Shown: one piece after another, positions 1 through 7,343 of the stretch | Layout of the letters: each line of letters starts with the position of its first letter | Numbering within the stretch: the first letter of the stretch is position 1 | Assembly: GCA_902468695.1 (NCBI GenBank) | Contig: CABQZS010000157.1 | Coordinates: 1 to 13,642, forward strand | Direction: 5' to 3' | Length of the DNA stretch: 13,642 bases | DNA from: an uncultured Collinsella sp. | Lineage (GTDB): Bacteria > Actinomycetota > Coriobacteriia > Coriobacteriales > Coriobacteriaceae | Translations under genes and position numbers: made by a program | Notes under the pieces: generated by a model | What the model saw: the letters and a program-made list of their open reading frames with translations, nothing else | Told to the model about the DNA's origin: nothing | Databases searched by the model: none

Positions 1-1678
1 CGCGGTGCACCACCAGATCGGGGTAGCGACGGATGGGACTCGTAAAGTGACAGTAGCACGGCGCGGCGAGCGCAAAGTGGCCCTCGTTGCGCGGCCTGTA
101 CAGCGCGCGCTGCATGCTGCGCAGAAGCAGCGTGTTGACGAGCGGCGCGTTGGCCGTACCGGCGGCAGCATCGACTGCAGCCTGCAGCTCATCGGGACTC
201 CCCAGGGCAATACCGGCAGCACGGCGATCGTCGATGATGCCTAGCTGCGCCAGCGCAACGGCGGCACCGTGCAGGCTATCGGGGCTCGGATCCTCATGCA
301 CGCGATAGCAGGCCTCGATATCACGGTCTGCCAGCCACTCTGCAACGCACTCGTTGGCGAGCAGCATGGCTTCCTCGATAAGCGACGTGGCACACGAACG
401 CTCACGCGCCACAATCTGCACGGGTACTCCGTCCTCATCCAATAGAGCGCGAATCTCGGCCGTGTCAAAATCGACTGAGCCGCGGGCGCGACGAATACGA
501 CGGCGAAGTTCGGCGAGTTCGTTGGCGGCGACAAGGAAATCGCCGAGGTCGATGTTGTAGCCGCGGGCGGTCTCCTCGCACGCAAGACCGCGCTCAAGCG
601 CTTCCTCGCGCGAGGTCTCGGCAGCCGCAACATCCTCGGCCGCGCCTTCCAGCACCGAATACTCAACCGCACCGGCACGCACCAGCAGCGCCTCGGCGCC
701 GTCATAGTCCATACGCACACGCGAGCGAATCACGCTGGGGTACGGATCGTAATGCCGCACGCGACCCTGCGCATCGAGCTCGATATCGACGGTAAACGCA
801 AGACGGTCCTCGTCAGGGCGAAGCGAGCACAGGTCACAGGACAGGCGTTCGGGCAGCATAGGAAGCACGCGATCGGCCAGATACACCGATGTCGTGCGAT
901 GGCGAGCCTCAAGATCGATATGCCCGTCCCAAGCCACATAGTGTGAAACGTCGGCGATATGCACACCCAGCTTGTAGCCACCCTCGGGCGTGCGCTCCAG
1001 CGAAATGGCATCGTCAAAGTCGCGCGCGTCGACCGGGTCGATCGTGATGACAAAGCGGTCGCGCAGATCGCGGCGGAGCGGGTCCTTAAGCGCCGCGGAC
1101 ACATCAAGCGAAAGCCCCTCGGCCTCGTCTAGCGCGGCCTCGGGATAGCTATCGGTATAGCCGTAACGCGCCATCACATATTGAACGCCCAAATCGGGCG
1201 CGTCATCTCCGCCAATGCGGCGTTCGATCGTCACAGTGCCCGATTCCAGGCGCGTCGGGTAGGTCAAAATGCGCGCGACAACGGCATCACCCGGGTGGAC
1301 GCCCAGGCGACCTGCCGAGGTATCCTCGGGCAGAATGAAGAAGTCGGCCTTCAGGCGCGAATCGAGCGGCTCGATCACACCGAGCGGACCGGCGGTCTGG
1401 TACGTACCCACCACGCTTATGGCTGCGCGCTCAACCACGCCTTCGATCACGGCGCGCCGTTCACCGTGCGGGTTGTTCTTAATGCTCACGGCAACGGTAT
1501 CGCCGTCCATAATCTCACGCTTGCCGCGACCCATGACCTTGTAGTCGCCATTCTCGGTTATGACATAGGCACTGTGCTCATGGAGCTGCACGCGCCCGGT
1601 CAGGCTCGGACGGCGTTCGCTGCGCACCGGCCCGCGCTTATTGCGAGCTCCACGCTTATGCTTGTTATTGCGCCCCAT
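1..1678 (-). CDS. rnr: Ribonuclease R, 5' part (3' end outside window)
   Basis: This gene encodes a 3'-to-5' processive exoribonuclease of the RNB (RNase II/R) family, which degrades structured RNA, defective mRNA and rRNA in the cytoplasm. The frame is open from the ATG at 1678 to the left edge, giving 559 codons without a stop. The start follows AGGAGG at 1683-1688 with a 4-nt spacer. Residues 1-25 are a basic tail, and about 26-150 look like cold-shock/OB domains. The RNB domain follows, with the metal-binding motif DPVDARDFDDAI at residues 214-225 and the late signature HFTSPIRRYPDL near residues 545-556. The rest of RNB and the S1 domain must lie beyond the edge. The ftsEX terminator precedes the gene, so it probably has its own promoter; TAGACT (1713-1718) is a weak -10 candidate with no good -35. 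In many Gram-positives smpB follows rnr, but that region is not visible. Family assignment is firm; RNase R over RNase II rests on the N-terminal layout. Confidence 0.95.
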   Translation of the reverse strand, partial: MGRNNKHKRGARNKRGPVRSERRPSLTGRVQLHEHSAYVITENGDYKVMGRGKREIMDGDTVAVSIKNNPHGERRAVIEGVVERAAISVVGTYQTAGPLGVIEPLDSRLKADFFILPEDTSAGRLGVHPGDAVVARILTYPTRLESGTVTIERRIGGDDAPDLGVQYVMARYGYTDSYPEAALDEAEGLSLDVSAALKDPLRRDLRDRFVITIDPVDARDFDDAISLERTPEGGYKLGVHIADVSHYVAWDGHIDLEARHRTTSVYLADRVLPMLPERLSCDLCSLRPDEDRLAFTVDIELDAQGRVRHYDPYPSVIRSRVRMDYDGAEALLVRAGAVEYSVLEGAAEDVAAAETSREEALERGLACEETARGYNIDLGDFLVAANELAELRRRIRRARGSVDFDTAEIRALLDEDGVPVQIVARERSCATSLIEEAMLLANECVAEWLADRDIEACYRVHEDPSPDSLHGAAVALAQLGIIDDRRAAGIALGSPDELQAAVDAAAGTANAPLVNTLLLRSMQRALYRPRNEGHFALAAPCYCHFTSPIRRYPDLVVHR

Positions 1679-1754
1679 GGCGCCTCCTAACTATCGATTG
1701 CGAACTCCAAAGAGTCTACCCAAATGATTCGCTTTCCTGCCGTCCCCTAGGGAT

Positions 1755-1790
1755 CAAAAAAACGGGCCGCCCCATAAGAGACGACCCGTT
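1755..1790 (-). terminator. Intrinsic terminator of the ftsEX operon
   Basis: On the minus strand, arms AACGGGTCGTC (1780-1790) and GGCGGCCCGTT (1761-1771) form an 11-bp stem with two G-T pairs. The loop is 8 nt and a run of seven T follows. It sits 25 nt past the ftsX stop and ahead of rnr, so it separates the two transcription units. Confidence 0.9.
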
Positions 1791-1814
1791 GGAAGGGATG
1801 AATTCCAGGCATGC

Positions 1815-2735
1815 CTACACGCGCAGGTAGCGGCGCATGGCGATGGCAGAACCAAAGAGACCGATAATCACGCCGACCAGAATCAGCGCAGCATAGGTCA
1901 CCAGGTAGTACTGCATCGGCAGGGCAAACGACATCCAGCCGATGCTCTCCTGCAGACGCGGAATCATCAGATTACGCAGCAGCTCCAGAACGCCGATGGA
2001 AAGCAGCGAGCCCAAAATGGCCTGCAGTACGCCCTCGGTGATAAACGGGCCACGAATGAAGCCGTTGCTGGCGCCGACCAGACGCATAATCGCAATCTCA
2101 CGACGACGAGCCGTGATGGACAGGCGAATCGTGTTGTTGATGAAGATGAATGCGATAAAGGTCAGAAGGCCAACGAGTACCACGGCGGCGATGCGGATGT
2201 AGTTGGTCACCTGGAACAGGCGGCTCACTTCCTCCTGGCCGTACAGCACGCTCGCGTTGACGTCGCCGTCATCCGCGATCTTCTGGAAATCGGCATTCTT
2301 CTTGAGCTTCTCTGCCGTGCTCTCGACCTTGGACGGATCGTCCATCTCAATTGCAAACGAAGCCGGCAGCGGGTTCTGGCCATCGAGCGCGCTCATGGTG
2401 GCGTCGGCGTTGCCCGACATCTTGCTCGTATACTCGGCCAGCGCGTCGTCCTTGTCCTTATAGGTCACGGACTTGACGTTATTCCACGTCTTAAGCTCGG
2501 CCTCAAAAGCCTGAACATCGGCCTGATCGGCGTCATCACTAATGAACGCGTTGATGACAACCTGATCCTCGACGGTGCCGATCACGGAGTTCAGCATCGC
2601 GGAGCCCATGATGAACAGGCCGATGATAAACAGCGAAAGGAAGATCGTGATGACGGCGCCGAGCGAGGTAGTCCAGTTACGGAAGAAGTGGCTGATTGCC
2701 TCTTTGAAGGAGTAGCCCACGTTAGTTGGTGCCAT
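1815..2735 (-). CDS. ftsX: Cell division ABC transporter permease FtsX
   Basis: FtsX is the membrane partner of FtsE. The complex is not thought to move a solute: it passes ATP-driven shape changes across the membrane to activate peptidoglycan hydrolases at division or elongation sites. The 306-residue protein has the family layout. A cytoplasmic N-terminus (SFKEAISHFFRNW, residues 9-21) is followed by TM1 (about 25-47), a large extracellular domain (about 48-178), TM2 (about 181-201), the cytoplasmic RRREIAIMRLVGAS segment (210-223), TM3 (about 235-254) and TM4 (about 277-298). It starts inside the end of ftsE, overlapping by 14 nt, so translation is probably coupled; GGGGAGG lies upstream with a rather long spacer. 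The partner hydrolase (RipC, PcsB or CwlO-like in other Gram-positives) is not encoded in the window. The identification is secure from sequence and context. Confidence 0.96.
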   Translation of the reverse strand: MAPTNVGYSFKEAISHFFRNWTTSLGAVITIFLSLFIIGLFIMGSAMLNSVIGTVEDQVVINAFISDDADQADVQAFEAELKTWNNVKSVTYKDKDDALAEYTSKMSGNADATMSALDGQNPLPASFAIEMDDPSKVESTAEKLKKNADFQKIADDGDVNASVLYGQEEVSRLFQVTNYIRIAAVVLVGLLTFIAFIFINNTIRLSITARRREIAIMRLVGASNGFIRGPFITEGVLQAILGSLLSIGVLELLRNLMIPRLQESIGWMSFALPMQYYLVTYAALILVGVIIGLFGSAIAMRRYLRV

Positions 2736-3942
2736 AGTTGCCGTAACCTCCCCTCTCCTGGTCGCGGATAACGTGGCCGCCCTCGAGGGCGATCACGCGA
2801 CGGTGCATGCTATCGACCATCTCGCGGTCGTGCGTGGCGACGATCACGGTGGTGCCGGTGCGGTTAATACGCTCGAGCAGCTTCATGATGCCCAGCGAGA
2901 TCGCCGGGTCGAGGTTACCCGTGGGCTCGTCGCAGATCAGCAGCGGCGGACGGTTGACCATAGCGCGGGCGACGGCAACGCGCTGCTGCTCGCCACCGGA
3001 AAGCTGGTCGGGCAGCGAGTCCATCTGATCGGCCAGGCCGACCAGACGCAGCACCTCGGGCACCTGGCTGCGAATGACGCCCTTGGGCTTGCCGATGCAC
3101 TGCAGGGCAAACGCCACGTTTTCGTAGGCGGTCTTTTGCGGCAGAAGCTTAAAGTCCTGGAACACGGCGCCAATCTGGCGGCGCAGGAACGGAACCTTGC
3201 GGTTCTTGATCTTCATGAGGTCCTGACCGGCAACCAGGATGCGGCCGCTCGTCGGCTTGACGTCGCGGTTGAGCGTCGACAGCAGCGTGGTCTTACCCGA
3301 GCCGGAGTGGCCGACCAGGAAGACGAACTCGCCCGGATAGATCTCGATGTTGATGTCGTCGAGTGCAGGCTTGTTGGGCTGTGCCGGATAGATCTTGGTG
3401 ACATGCTCCATAAGGATGACGGGCTCGACACCGGCCTGCTTGGCCATCTTCTTGCGGCTGGCCTGCGGATCGATGGGCGCAAACACCGACGTAAAATCGG
3501 GGTTGTTGAGCGCGTTATCGAGGCTTGCGACCTCGGCGGCCTGATCGCTCTCGACCACCGGGGCAGCAGGCTGCGTGGGGTCGGGAATAGCGGCAAAGAG
3601 ACCGGACTGTGCAGGCTGAGGAGCCGGCGTCGCAGGGGCCAAGGGGTCGGGAATGCCGGCCATGGTAGGCTGCGGCGTGGCGGCGCCAGCCTGAGGCTGC
3701 TCCACGCGAGCGGTCACGACCTGAACGGGCTCAAAACCCGCCGTGCCGGAAAGCGCGACATCGCTGGTGGGATTGTAGGCAAAGGGATCGGATGCCGGCT
3801 GTGCCTGATCTGCCGGCTGAGCGGGGGCCTGAGCAACAGGCTGGCCCTCTGAATCCGGAGTGGCGAAACGACTGCCCTGGACGCCTGCCTGCGTCTTGGG
3901 GGCATCATCGCCCGCACCGGAGGTACGGAAGTGGTTACCCAC
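2722..3942 (-). CDS. ftsE: Cell division ATP-binding protein FtsE with long N-terminal extension
   Basis: FtsE is the ATPase that powers FtsX. The C-terminal part (about residues 174-406) is a complete ABC ATPase: Walker A GHSGSGKT (211-218), Q-loop Gln262, signature LSGGEQ (314-319), Walker B LLICDEP (334-340) and H-loop His371. FtsE is usually about 220-230 residues, whereas this protein has 406. The extra ~173 residues at the N-terminus are rich in Pro, Ala and Gln, contain two IPDP motifs (97-100, 119-122), lack any obvious signal peptide or membrane segment, and are probably disordered. The chosen start is GTG at 3942, preceded by AAGGAG at 5 nt. The internal ATG at residue 178 has no such site, so the extension appears to be translated. 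ftsX follows with an overlap. The ATPase call is certain; the role of the extension is unknown. Confidence 0.95.
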   Translation of the reverse strand: MGNHFRTSGAGDDAPKTQAGVQGSRFATPDSEGQPVAQAPAQPADQAQPASDPFAYNPTSDVALSGTAGFEPVQVVTARVEQPQAGAATPQPTMAGIPDPLAPATPAPQPAQSGLFAAIPDPTQPAAPVVESDQAAEVASLDNALNNPDFTSVFAPIDPQASRKKMAKQAGVEPVILMEHVTKIYPAQPNKPALDDINIEIYPGEFVFLVGHSGSGKTTLLSTLNRDVKPTSGRILVAGQDLMKIKNRKVPFLRRQIGAVFQDFKLLPQKTAYENVAFALQCIGKPKGVIRSQVPEVLRLVGLADQMDSLPDQLSGGEQQRVAVARAMVNRPPLLICDEPTGNLDPAISLGIMKLLERINRTGTTVIVATHDREMVDSMHRRVIALEGGHVIRDQERGGYGNYGTN

Positions 3943-3947
3943 TGGTG

Positions 3948-3953
3948 CTCCTT
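3948..3953 (-). promoter_or_regulatory. Ribosome binding site fixing the GTG start of ftsE
   Basis: AAGGAG on the minus strand lies 5 nt before the GTG at 3942-3940. It decides between the long FtsE and a short form starting near the ABC domain, because no comparable site precedes the internal ATG codons. Confidence 0.75.
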
Positions 3954-3987
3954 ATCGTCGTGCGTTTAAACTACATGAGCGTTTTGT

Positions 3988-4018
3988 ATTTTAGCAGCAT
4001 TAGCTTTGCTGCACATAA
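3988..4018 (-). promoter_or_regulatory. Candidate ftsE promoter
   Basis: On the minus strand, TGCTAAAAT (3988-3996) is an extended -10 element. The best -35 candidate, TTATGT (4013-4018), lies 19 bp upstream and is weak. The implied start of transcription is about 40 nt before the ftsE ribosome binding site. If this promoter is used, the large palindrome at 4032-4182 lies upstream of the transcript. Confidence 0.35.
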
Positions 4019-4031
4019 GAAGCATGGCGTG

Positions 4032-4182
4032 CTTAGGGATCCCGTCGGCCGGGCACAGGGTTACTCTCCAAATCGTCCTCGGACATGTCGGAGCCCCCGT
4101 TGCGCGCTTCGCGCGGCGGGGGCTCCTCCGTCCTGCGGAAAGATTTGGAGAGTAACCCTGTGCCCGGCCTGCGATAACTAAG
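4032..4182. repeat. Large nested inverted repeat (REP-like or miniature element)
   Basis: Two perfect 28-bp arms, 4047-4074 and 4142-4169, are exact reverse complements. They start with GGCCGGGCACAGGG and end with CTCTCCAAATC. Outside them is a decayed extension (CTTAG-N2-ATC at 4032-4041, mirrored at 4174-4182). Inside are a second 10-bp pair, GGAGCCCCCG (4090-4099) with CGGGGGCTCC (4117-4126), and a tip CGCGC-TTC-GCGCG (4103-4115). Neither strand has a T-run at the outer end, so this is not a standard terminator. It sits between the transketolase terminator and the ftsE promoter candidate. The nested design suggests a dispersed extragenic palindrome; its copy number cannot be seen here. Confidence 0.85.
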
Positions 4183-4302
4183 GGGTCGCCGCGTTTATCT
4201 TGGAGTGCTGCATATACAAAGTTGGAAGGGTCTGAATTGCACTTTGCTGTACTGGGCTCTCTTCCCGAAGAAAGCCTCGCTTGGTGCGGCTCTGATTTAG
4301 CT
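4183..4302. other. Spacer with no supported gene
   Basis: These 120 bp lie between the palindrome and the transketolase terminator. I found no coding region with a ribosome binding site, no tRNA and no clear hairpin. The sequence is less GC-rich than the flanking genes. It may be part of the same repeat element or a decayed remnant, but nothing seen establishes that. Confidence 0.5.
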
Positions 4303-4344
4303 GAAATATAAGACAGGGCCGCCCTCTTTGAGGACGCCCCTGTC
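4303..4344 (-). terminator. Intrinsic terminator of the transketolase operon
   Basis: On the minus strand, GACAGGGGCGTCCTC (4330-4344) pairs with GAGGGCGGCCCTGTC (4312-4326). The 15-bp stem has one G-G mismatch and one G-T pair, a 3-nt loop, and TTATATTT after it. It begins 46 nt past the stop codon of the downstream transketolase subunit. Confidence 0.9.
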
Positions 4345-4390
4345 AGCATTTGAATGCGATTGGCTTGTTGCCGATTGAGCAATGGTTGCT

Positions 4391-5332
4391 CTAGGCCAAG
4401 AACTCCTTGGTGGTCGCCACGATGTTGGCGGCGTCCAGGCCATACTTGTGCAGGAGCTCGGCACCCGGGCCAGACTCACCGAAGGTGTCGTTGACGCCGA
4501 TCTTCTTGAGCGGCGTCGGGCACTGCTCGCACAGGACGTCGGCAACGGCGCTGCCCAGGCCACCGATCACAGAGTGCTCCTCGACGGTCACGACGTGGCC
4601 GGTCTTGGTGGCGCTCTTGACGATCAGATCGGCATCGATGGGCTTGATGGTGTGCATGTTGATGACCTCGGCGTCGATGCCCTCGGCAGCAAGCTGCTCG
4701 GCAGCCTCGAGGGCCTCGCCGACCATCAGGCCGCAGGCGATGATGGTCACATCGGCGCCCTCGCGCATGACAATGCCCTTGCCCAACTCGAACTTGTAGG
4801 TCTCGGGGTCGTTGATAACCGGCGAGGCCAGACGGGCGAAGCGCATGTACACCGGACCGTCGCACTCGTAGGCGGCGCGCGTCACGGCACGGGCCTCGAC
4901 GTCGTCGGCCGGAACAACAACGGTCATGCCGGGGATGACGCGCATGAGGGCGATATCCTCGCAGCACTGGTGCGTGGCGCCATCCTCGCCCACCGAGATA
5001 CCGGCGTGCGTGGCACCGATCTTAACGTTGAGGTGCGGATAGCCGATGGAGTTACGGACCTGCTCAAAGGCGCGGCCGGCAGCGAACATGGCAAAGGTGC
5101 TCGCGAAGGCAACACGACCGGTGGTCGCGATACCGGCGGCGACGCCCATCAGGTTGCTCTCGGCGATGCCCACATCGAAGAAGCGGTCGGGGCAGGCTGC
5201 CTTGAACTTGCCGGTCTGCGTGGCGGCGGCCAGGTCGGCGTCGAGGACCACAAAGTCATCGTGCTCGTTGGCGAGCTCGACGAGGGCCTCGCCGTAGCTT
5301 ACGCGCGTGGCGATTTTCTTGACGTCTGCCAT
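4391..5332 (-). CDS. Transketolase, C-terminal (pyrimidine-binding) subunit
   Basis: This is the second half of a split thiamine-diphosphate transketolase. Transketolase moves two-carbon ketol units between sugar phosphates in the non-oxidative pentose phosphate pathway, in the cytoplasm. The 313-residue protein has the pyrimidine-binding domain with the catalytic glutamate in GIAESNLMG (Glu58) and the GISVGEDGATHQ motif (111-122). The C-terminal domain, from about residue 190, includes VEEHSVIGGLGSAV. The start is the ATG at 5332, preceded by GAGGAG (5340-5345) with a 7-nt spacer. A longer reading from 5389 would overlap the end of the partner gene and lacks such a site. Only 1 nt separates it from the N-terminal subunit, so the two are surely co-translated to form the complex. 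A 1-deoxyxylulose-5-phosphate synthase is a distant alternative, but that enzyme is a single chain. Confidence 0.93.
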   Translation of the reverse strand: MADVKKIATRVSYGEALVELANEHDDFVVLDADLAAATQTGKFKAACPDRFFDVGIAESNLMGVAAGIATTGRVAFASTFAMFAAGRAFEQVRNSIGYPHLNVKIGATHAGISVGEDGATHQCCEDIALMRVIPGMTVVVPADDVEARAVTRAAYECDGPVYMRFARLASPVINDPETYKFELGKGIVMREGADVTIIACGLMVGEALEAAEQLAAEGIDAEVINMHTIKPIDADLIVKSATKTGHVVTVEEHSVIGGLGSAVADVLCEQCPTPLKKIGVNDTFGESGPGAELLHKYGLDAANIVATTKEFLA

Positions 5333-5333
5333 C

Positions 5334-6164
5334 CTAGAGCTCCTCTCCGGCGGCCGTGAGCTCTGCCATGGCCTGCTCAAACTGTTCATCGTTGGGGGCC
5401 TTACCGTGCCAACCCACTTGGTTCTCCATAAAGGACACGCCCTTGCCCTTCAGGGTCTCGGCGATAATGGCGGTCGGCTGGCCCTTGGTAGCGCGAGCCT
5501 CGGCAAAGGCGGCGCGGATCTGGTCAAAGTCGTTGCCGTCGGCAAGCTCCACCACGTGGAACTTAAAGGCGCGGAACTTGTCGGCGAGCGGCATGGGGTC
5601 GTTGACCTCCTCGACAGGACCGTCGATCTGCAGGCCGTTATGGTCGACGATCACGCAAAGGTTGTCGAGCTGCTGGTTGCCGGCAAACATGGCGGCCTCC
5701 CAGACCTGGCCTTCCTCGCTCTCGCCATCGCCCAGCAGGGCGTACGTGCGGTAAGTATCACCCCAGTGCTTGGCGGCAACGGCCATACCCACGGCGGCGG
5801 AAATGCCCTGGCCGAGCGAGCCGGTGGACATGTCGACGCCCGGGGTGTCGTTCATGTTGGGATGACCCTGCAGGTGGCTGCCGATATGGCGCAGCGTCTC
5901 GAGATCCTCCTTGGGGAAGAACCCGCGCTCGGCGAGCACGGCGTACAGACCCGGAGCACAGTGGCCCTTGGAGAGCACAAAGCGATCGCGGTCGGCCTTG
6001 CGGGGGTCGGCCGGGTCGACGTTCATTTCCTCAAAGTACAGATAGGTCATGATGTCGGCAGCGCCGAGCGAACCGCCCGGATGGCCGGACTTGGCAGCGT
6101 GCACGCCGGTGACGATGCCCTTCCTTACCTCGTTGGCAACCTTTTTGAGCTCTTCGTCGCTCAT
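5334..6164 (-). CDS. Transketolase, N-terminal (diphosphate-binding) subunit
   Basis: This is the first half of the split transketolase, binding the diphosphate end of thiamine diphosphate together with a divalent metal. The 276-residue protein shows SGHPGGSLGAADI (26-38), the histidine-containing LSKGH (64-68), STGSLGQG (113-120), the cofactor motif GDGESEEGQVWEAAMFAG (145-162) and DHNG (174-177). All key parts of an N-terminal transketolase domain are present and it ends where the partner domain should begin. The ATG at 6164 follows AAAGGAAGG with a 4-nt spacer. It is first in a two-gene operon that ends at the terminator at 4303-4344. The separate-subunit form is common in Gram-positives and archaea. 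A role in pentose use and supply of erythrose-4-phosphate follows from the family. Confidence 0.94.
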   Translation of the reverse strand: MSDEELKKVANEVRKGIVTGVHAAKSGHPGGSLGAADIMTYLYFEEMNVDPADPRKADRDRFVLSKGHCAPGLYAVLAERGFFPKEDLETLRHIGSHLQGHPNMNDTPGVDMSTGSLGQGISAAVGMAVAAKHWGDTYRTYALLGDGESEEGQVWEAAMFAGNQQLDNLCVIVDHNGLQIDGPVEEVNDPMPLADKFRAFKFHVVELADGNDFDQIRAAFAEARATKGQPTAIIAETLKGKGVSFMENQVGWHGKAPNDEQFEQAMAELTAAGEEL

Positions 6165-6237
6165 TGTGCCTTCCTTTCATCCTCATTAGACAAAATGCGC
6201 ACGGCACGGAAAGGTAGTCCCAACACAGCCGCAATGC

Positions 6238-6278
6238 ACGTACGTCATTCATTATGCTGGAAACTGATGGCTTTACCA
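6238..6278 (-). promoter_or_regulatory. Candidate transketolase promoter with adjacent dyad
   Basis: On the minus strand, CATAAT (6251-6256) could be a -10 element, with TGGTAA (6273-6278) as a weak -35 at 16 bp. Just downstream, where transcription would start, lies the palindrome ACGTACGT (6238-6245), flanked by AATG and CATT. It could be an operator, but no regulator in the window points to it. The remainder of the 208-bp gap (6165-6372) shows only a weak AACCG/CGGTT hairpin and no clear yitT terminator. Confidence 0.3.
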
Positions 6279-6372
6279 GAGTTTTTATCATTATTTGAAC
6301 AATTTAGCAGGCAGAACCGCTGATGAAACGGTTTATCAATGTGAACGTCTTTTGGATGGAACGCGGTCGACC

Positions 6373-7263
6373 CTACGCGCTAATGTCCTTGAATCCCTCG
6401 CCGAAGGCTTCCGTAACGTCAGCGACCGTCACAATGGCGTGAGGATCGCGCTCGCGCACGATCGTCTTGAGGGTATTGAGCTCTCGACGGCTCACGATGA
6501 CCATAATCACCGGCTTCTCGGCACCCGAATACATGCCAGTCGCCTTAAACTTGGTACAACCACGACCCAGGCCATACATGATATCGGCAGCGATATCAGG
6601 GAACTTGTCCGAGATGATGAGTGCCATACGGCGTTTGTTGCCACCATCGACCACGGCATCGATCACGTAGCCGCTAATGACCATCGAAAGGCCTGCATAT
6701 AGTGCGTTTTCGATTGAAAAGACCGGAGCCGACAGCGCGCATACGGCAACATCGATCGCCATGACGGTCGAGCCCACCGGCAGCGAGGTGTTACGCGAGA
6801 TGATTTGGCCAATCGTGTCCGAGCCGCCGGTGTTGGCGCCGGCGCGCAACACCATGCCGTAACCGATGCCCGTAATAATGCCCCCCCACATGGCAGGGAG
6901 CATCAGGTCCGCATCCGCCAGAGGTGCTACAAACGGGGCGAACAGATCGGTAAAGAAGCCCAGCAGCACAAAGCCCGTCGCGGTCTGCACCACGTAGAAC
7001 ATGCCGCCCTCGCGCATAACGACCAACAACAGCAAGGCGTTCATCACGATCGTCTGAATACCAACGGGAAGCGATAGGCCGCGCGATGCACCGACCGCCT
7101 GGATAATGGTGGCAAGGCCCGTAACGCCACCGGCAGCAAGGCCGTTGGGAATCAAAAACAGGTCGGTCGCAATAGCGGCCAGAGCGCACCCCAACATAAT
7201 CTGGGGCAGGTCGTGAAAGAAGTTCATCGAAAGAATGCGCTTGATGTCCAGACGATATGCCAT
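6373..7263 (-). CDS. YitT family membrane protein (DUF2179 at C-terminus)
   Basis: This is an integral membrane protein of the YitT family; the molecular function of these proteins is poorly defined. The 296-residue protein has about five or six hydrophobic segments between residues 18 and 205 (for example 22-38, 67-84, 95-112, 124-140, 165-182, 186-204). Family motifs are LIPNGLAAGGVTGLATI (37-53) and RAGANTGGSDTIGQII (140-155). The soluble C-terminal domain (about 212-292), with ERDPHAIVTVADVTEAFGEGF, matches DUF2179. The start is the ATG at 7263, after GGGAGG (7268-7273) at 4 nt. A GTG at 7287 is in frame but lies inside a terminator hairpin and has no ribosome binding site. It stands alone between prfB and the transketolase genes. 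Its leader is unusual: a terminator-like hairpin ends just before the ribosome binding site. Confidence 0.9.
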   Translation of the reverse strand: MAYRLDIKRILSMNFFHDLPQIMLGCALAAIATDLFLIPNGLAAGGVTGLATIIQAVGASRGLSLPVGIQTIVMNALLLLVVMREGGMFYVVQTATGFVLLGFFTDLFAPFVAPLADADLMLPAMWGGIITGIGYGMVLRAGANTGGSDTIGQIISRNTSLPVGSTVMAIDVAVCALSAPVFSIENALYAGLSMVISGYVIDAVVDGGNKRRMALIISDKFPDIAADIMYGLGRGCTKFKATGMYSGAEKPVIMVIVSRRELNTLKTIVRERDPHAIVTVADVTEAFGEGFKDISA

Positions 7264-7275
7264 GCTGCCTCCCTC

Positions 7276-7304
7276 AAAAAAGCGCACCCCATCGGATGCG
7301 CTTT
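7276..7304 (-). terminator. Intrinsic terminator abutting the yitT ribosome binding site
   Basis: On the minus strand, AAAGCGCATCC (7294-7304) pairs with GGGTGCGCTTT (7279-7289) in 11 bp with one G-T pair. The loop is GATG and the arm runs into six T. The T-run ends only 2 nt before GGGAGG of yitT. It would stop transcripts from secA-prfB, or act as an attenuator of yitT if readthrough is the source of yitT mRNA. Confidence 0.8.
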
Positions 7305-7343
7305 GAACTTCTTCTTGTATTCGATTCTACCGATTCGCCGGAC

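Noticed and set aside
1..1678. Frameshifted or broken rnr
   Set aside because: Reading the minus strand from 1678 gives one uninterrupted frame with RNase R motifs in order to the window edge; the gene is only cut by the edge.
2773..3852. 359-codon open frame on the plus strand
   Set aside because: It is antisense to ftsE, lacks recognisable motifs and has no convincing ribosome binding site.
4032..4182. The large palindrome as an intrinsic terminator
   Set aside because: Neither strand has a T-run after the outer arm, and a proper terminator for the transketolase operon already lies at 4303-4344.
3966..4382. 138-codon minus-strand frame (and a matching plus-strand frame at 3792-4181) through the ftsE upstream spacer
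   Set aside because: It begins at TTG without a ribosome binding site, crosses the transketolase terminator and the palindrome, and its two similar peptide stretches simply reflect the inverted arms.
4382..5359. Plus-strand open frame opposite the transketolase C-terminal gene, and similar frames at 5307-6323 and 10334-11374
   Set aside because: All are mirror images of well-supported minus-strand genes with the typical antisense composition.
5333..5389. Longer start for the transketolase C-terminal subunit at 5389
   Set aside because: It would overlap the partner gene by 56 nt and add residues unlike the family; the ATG at 5332 has GAGGAG at 7 nt.
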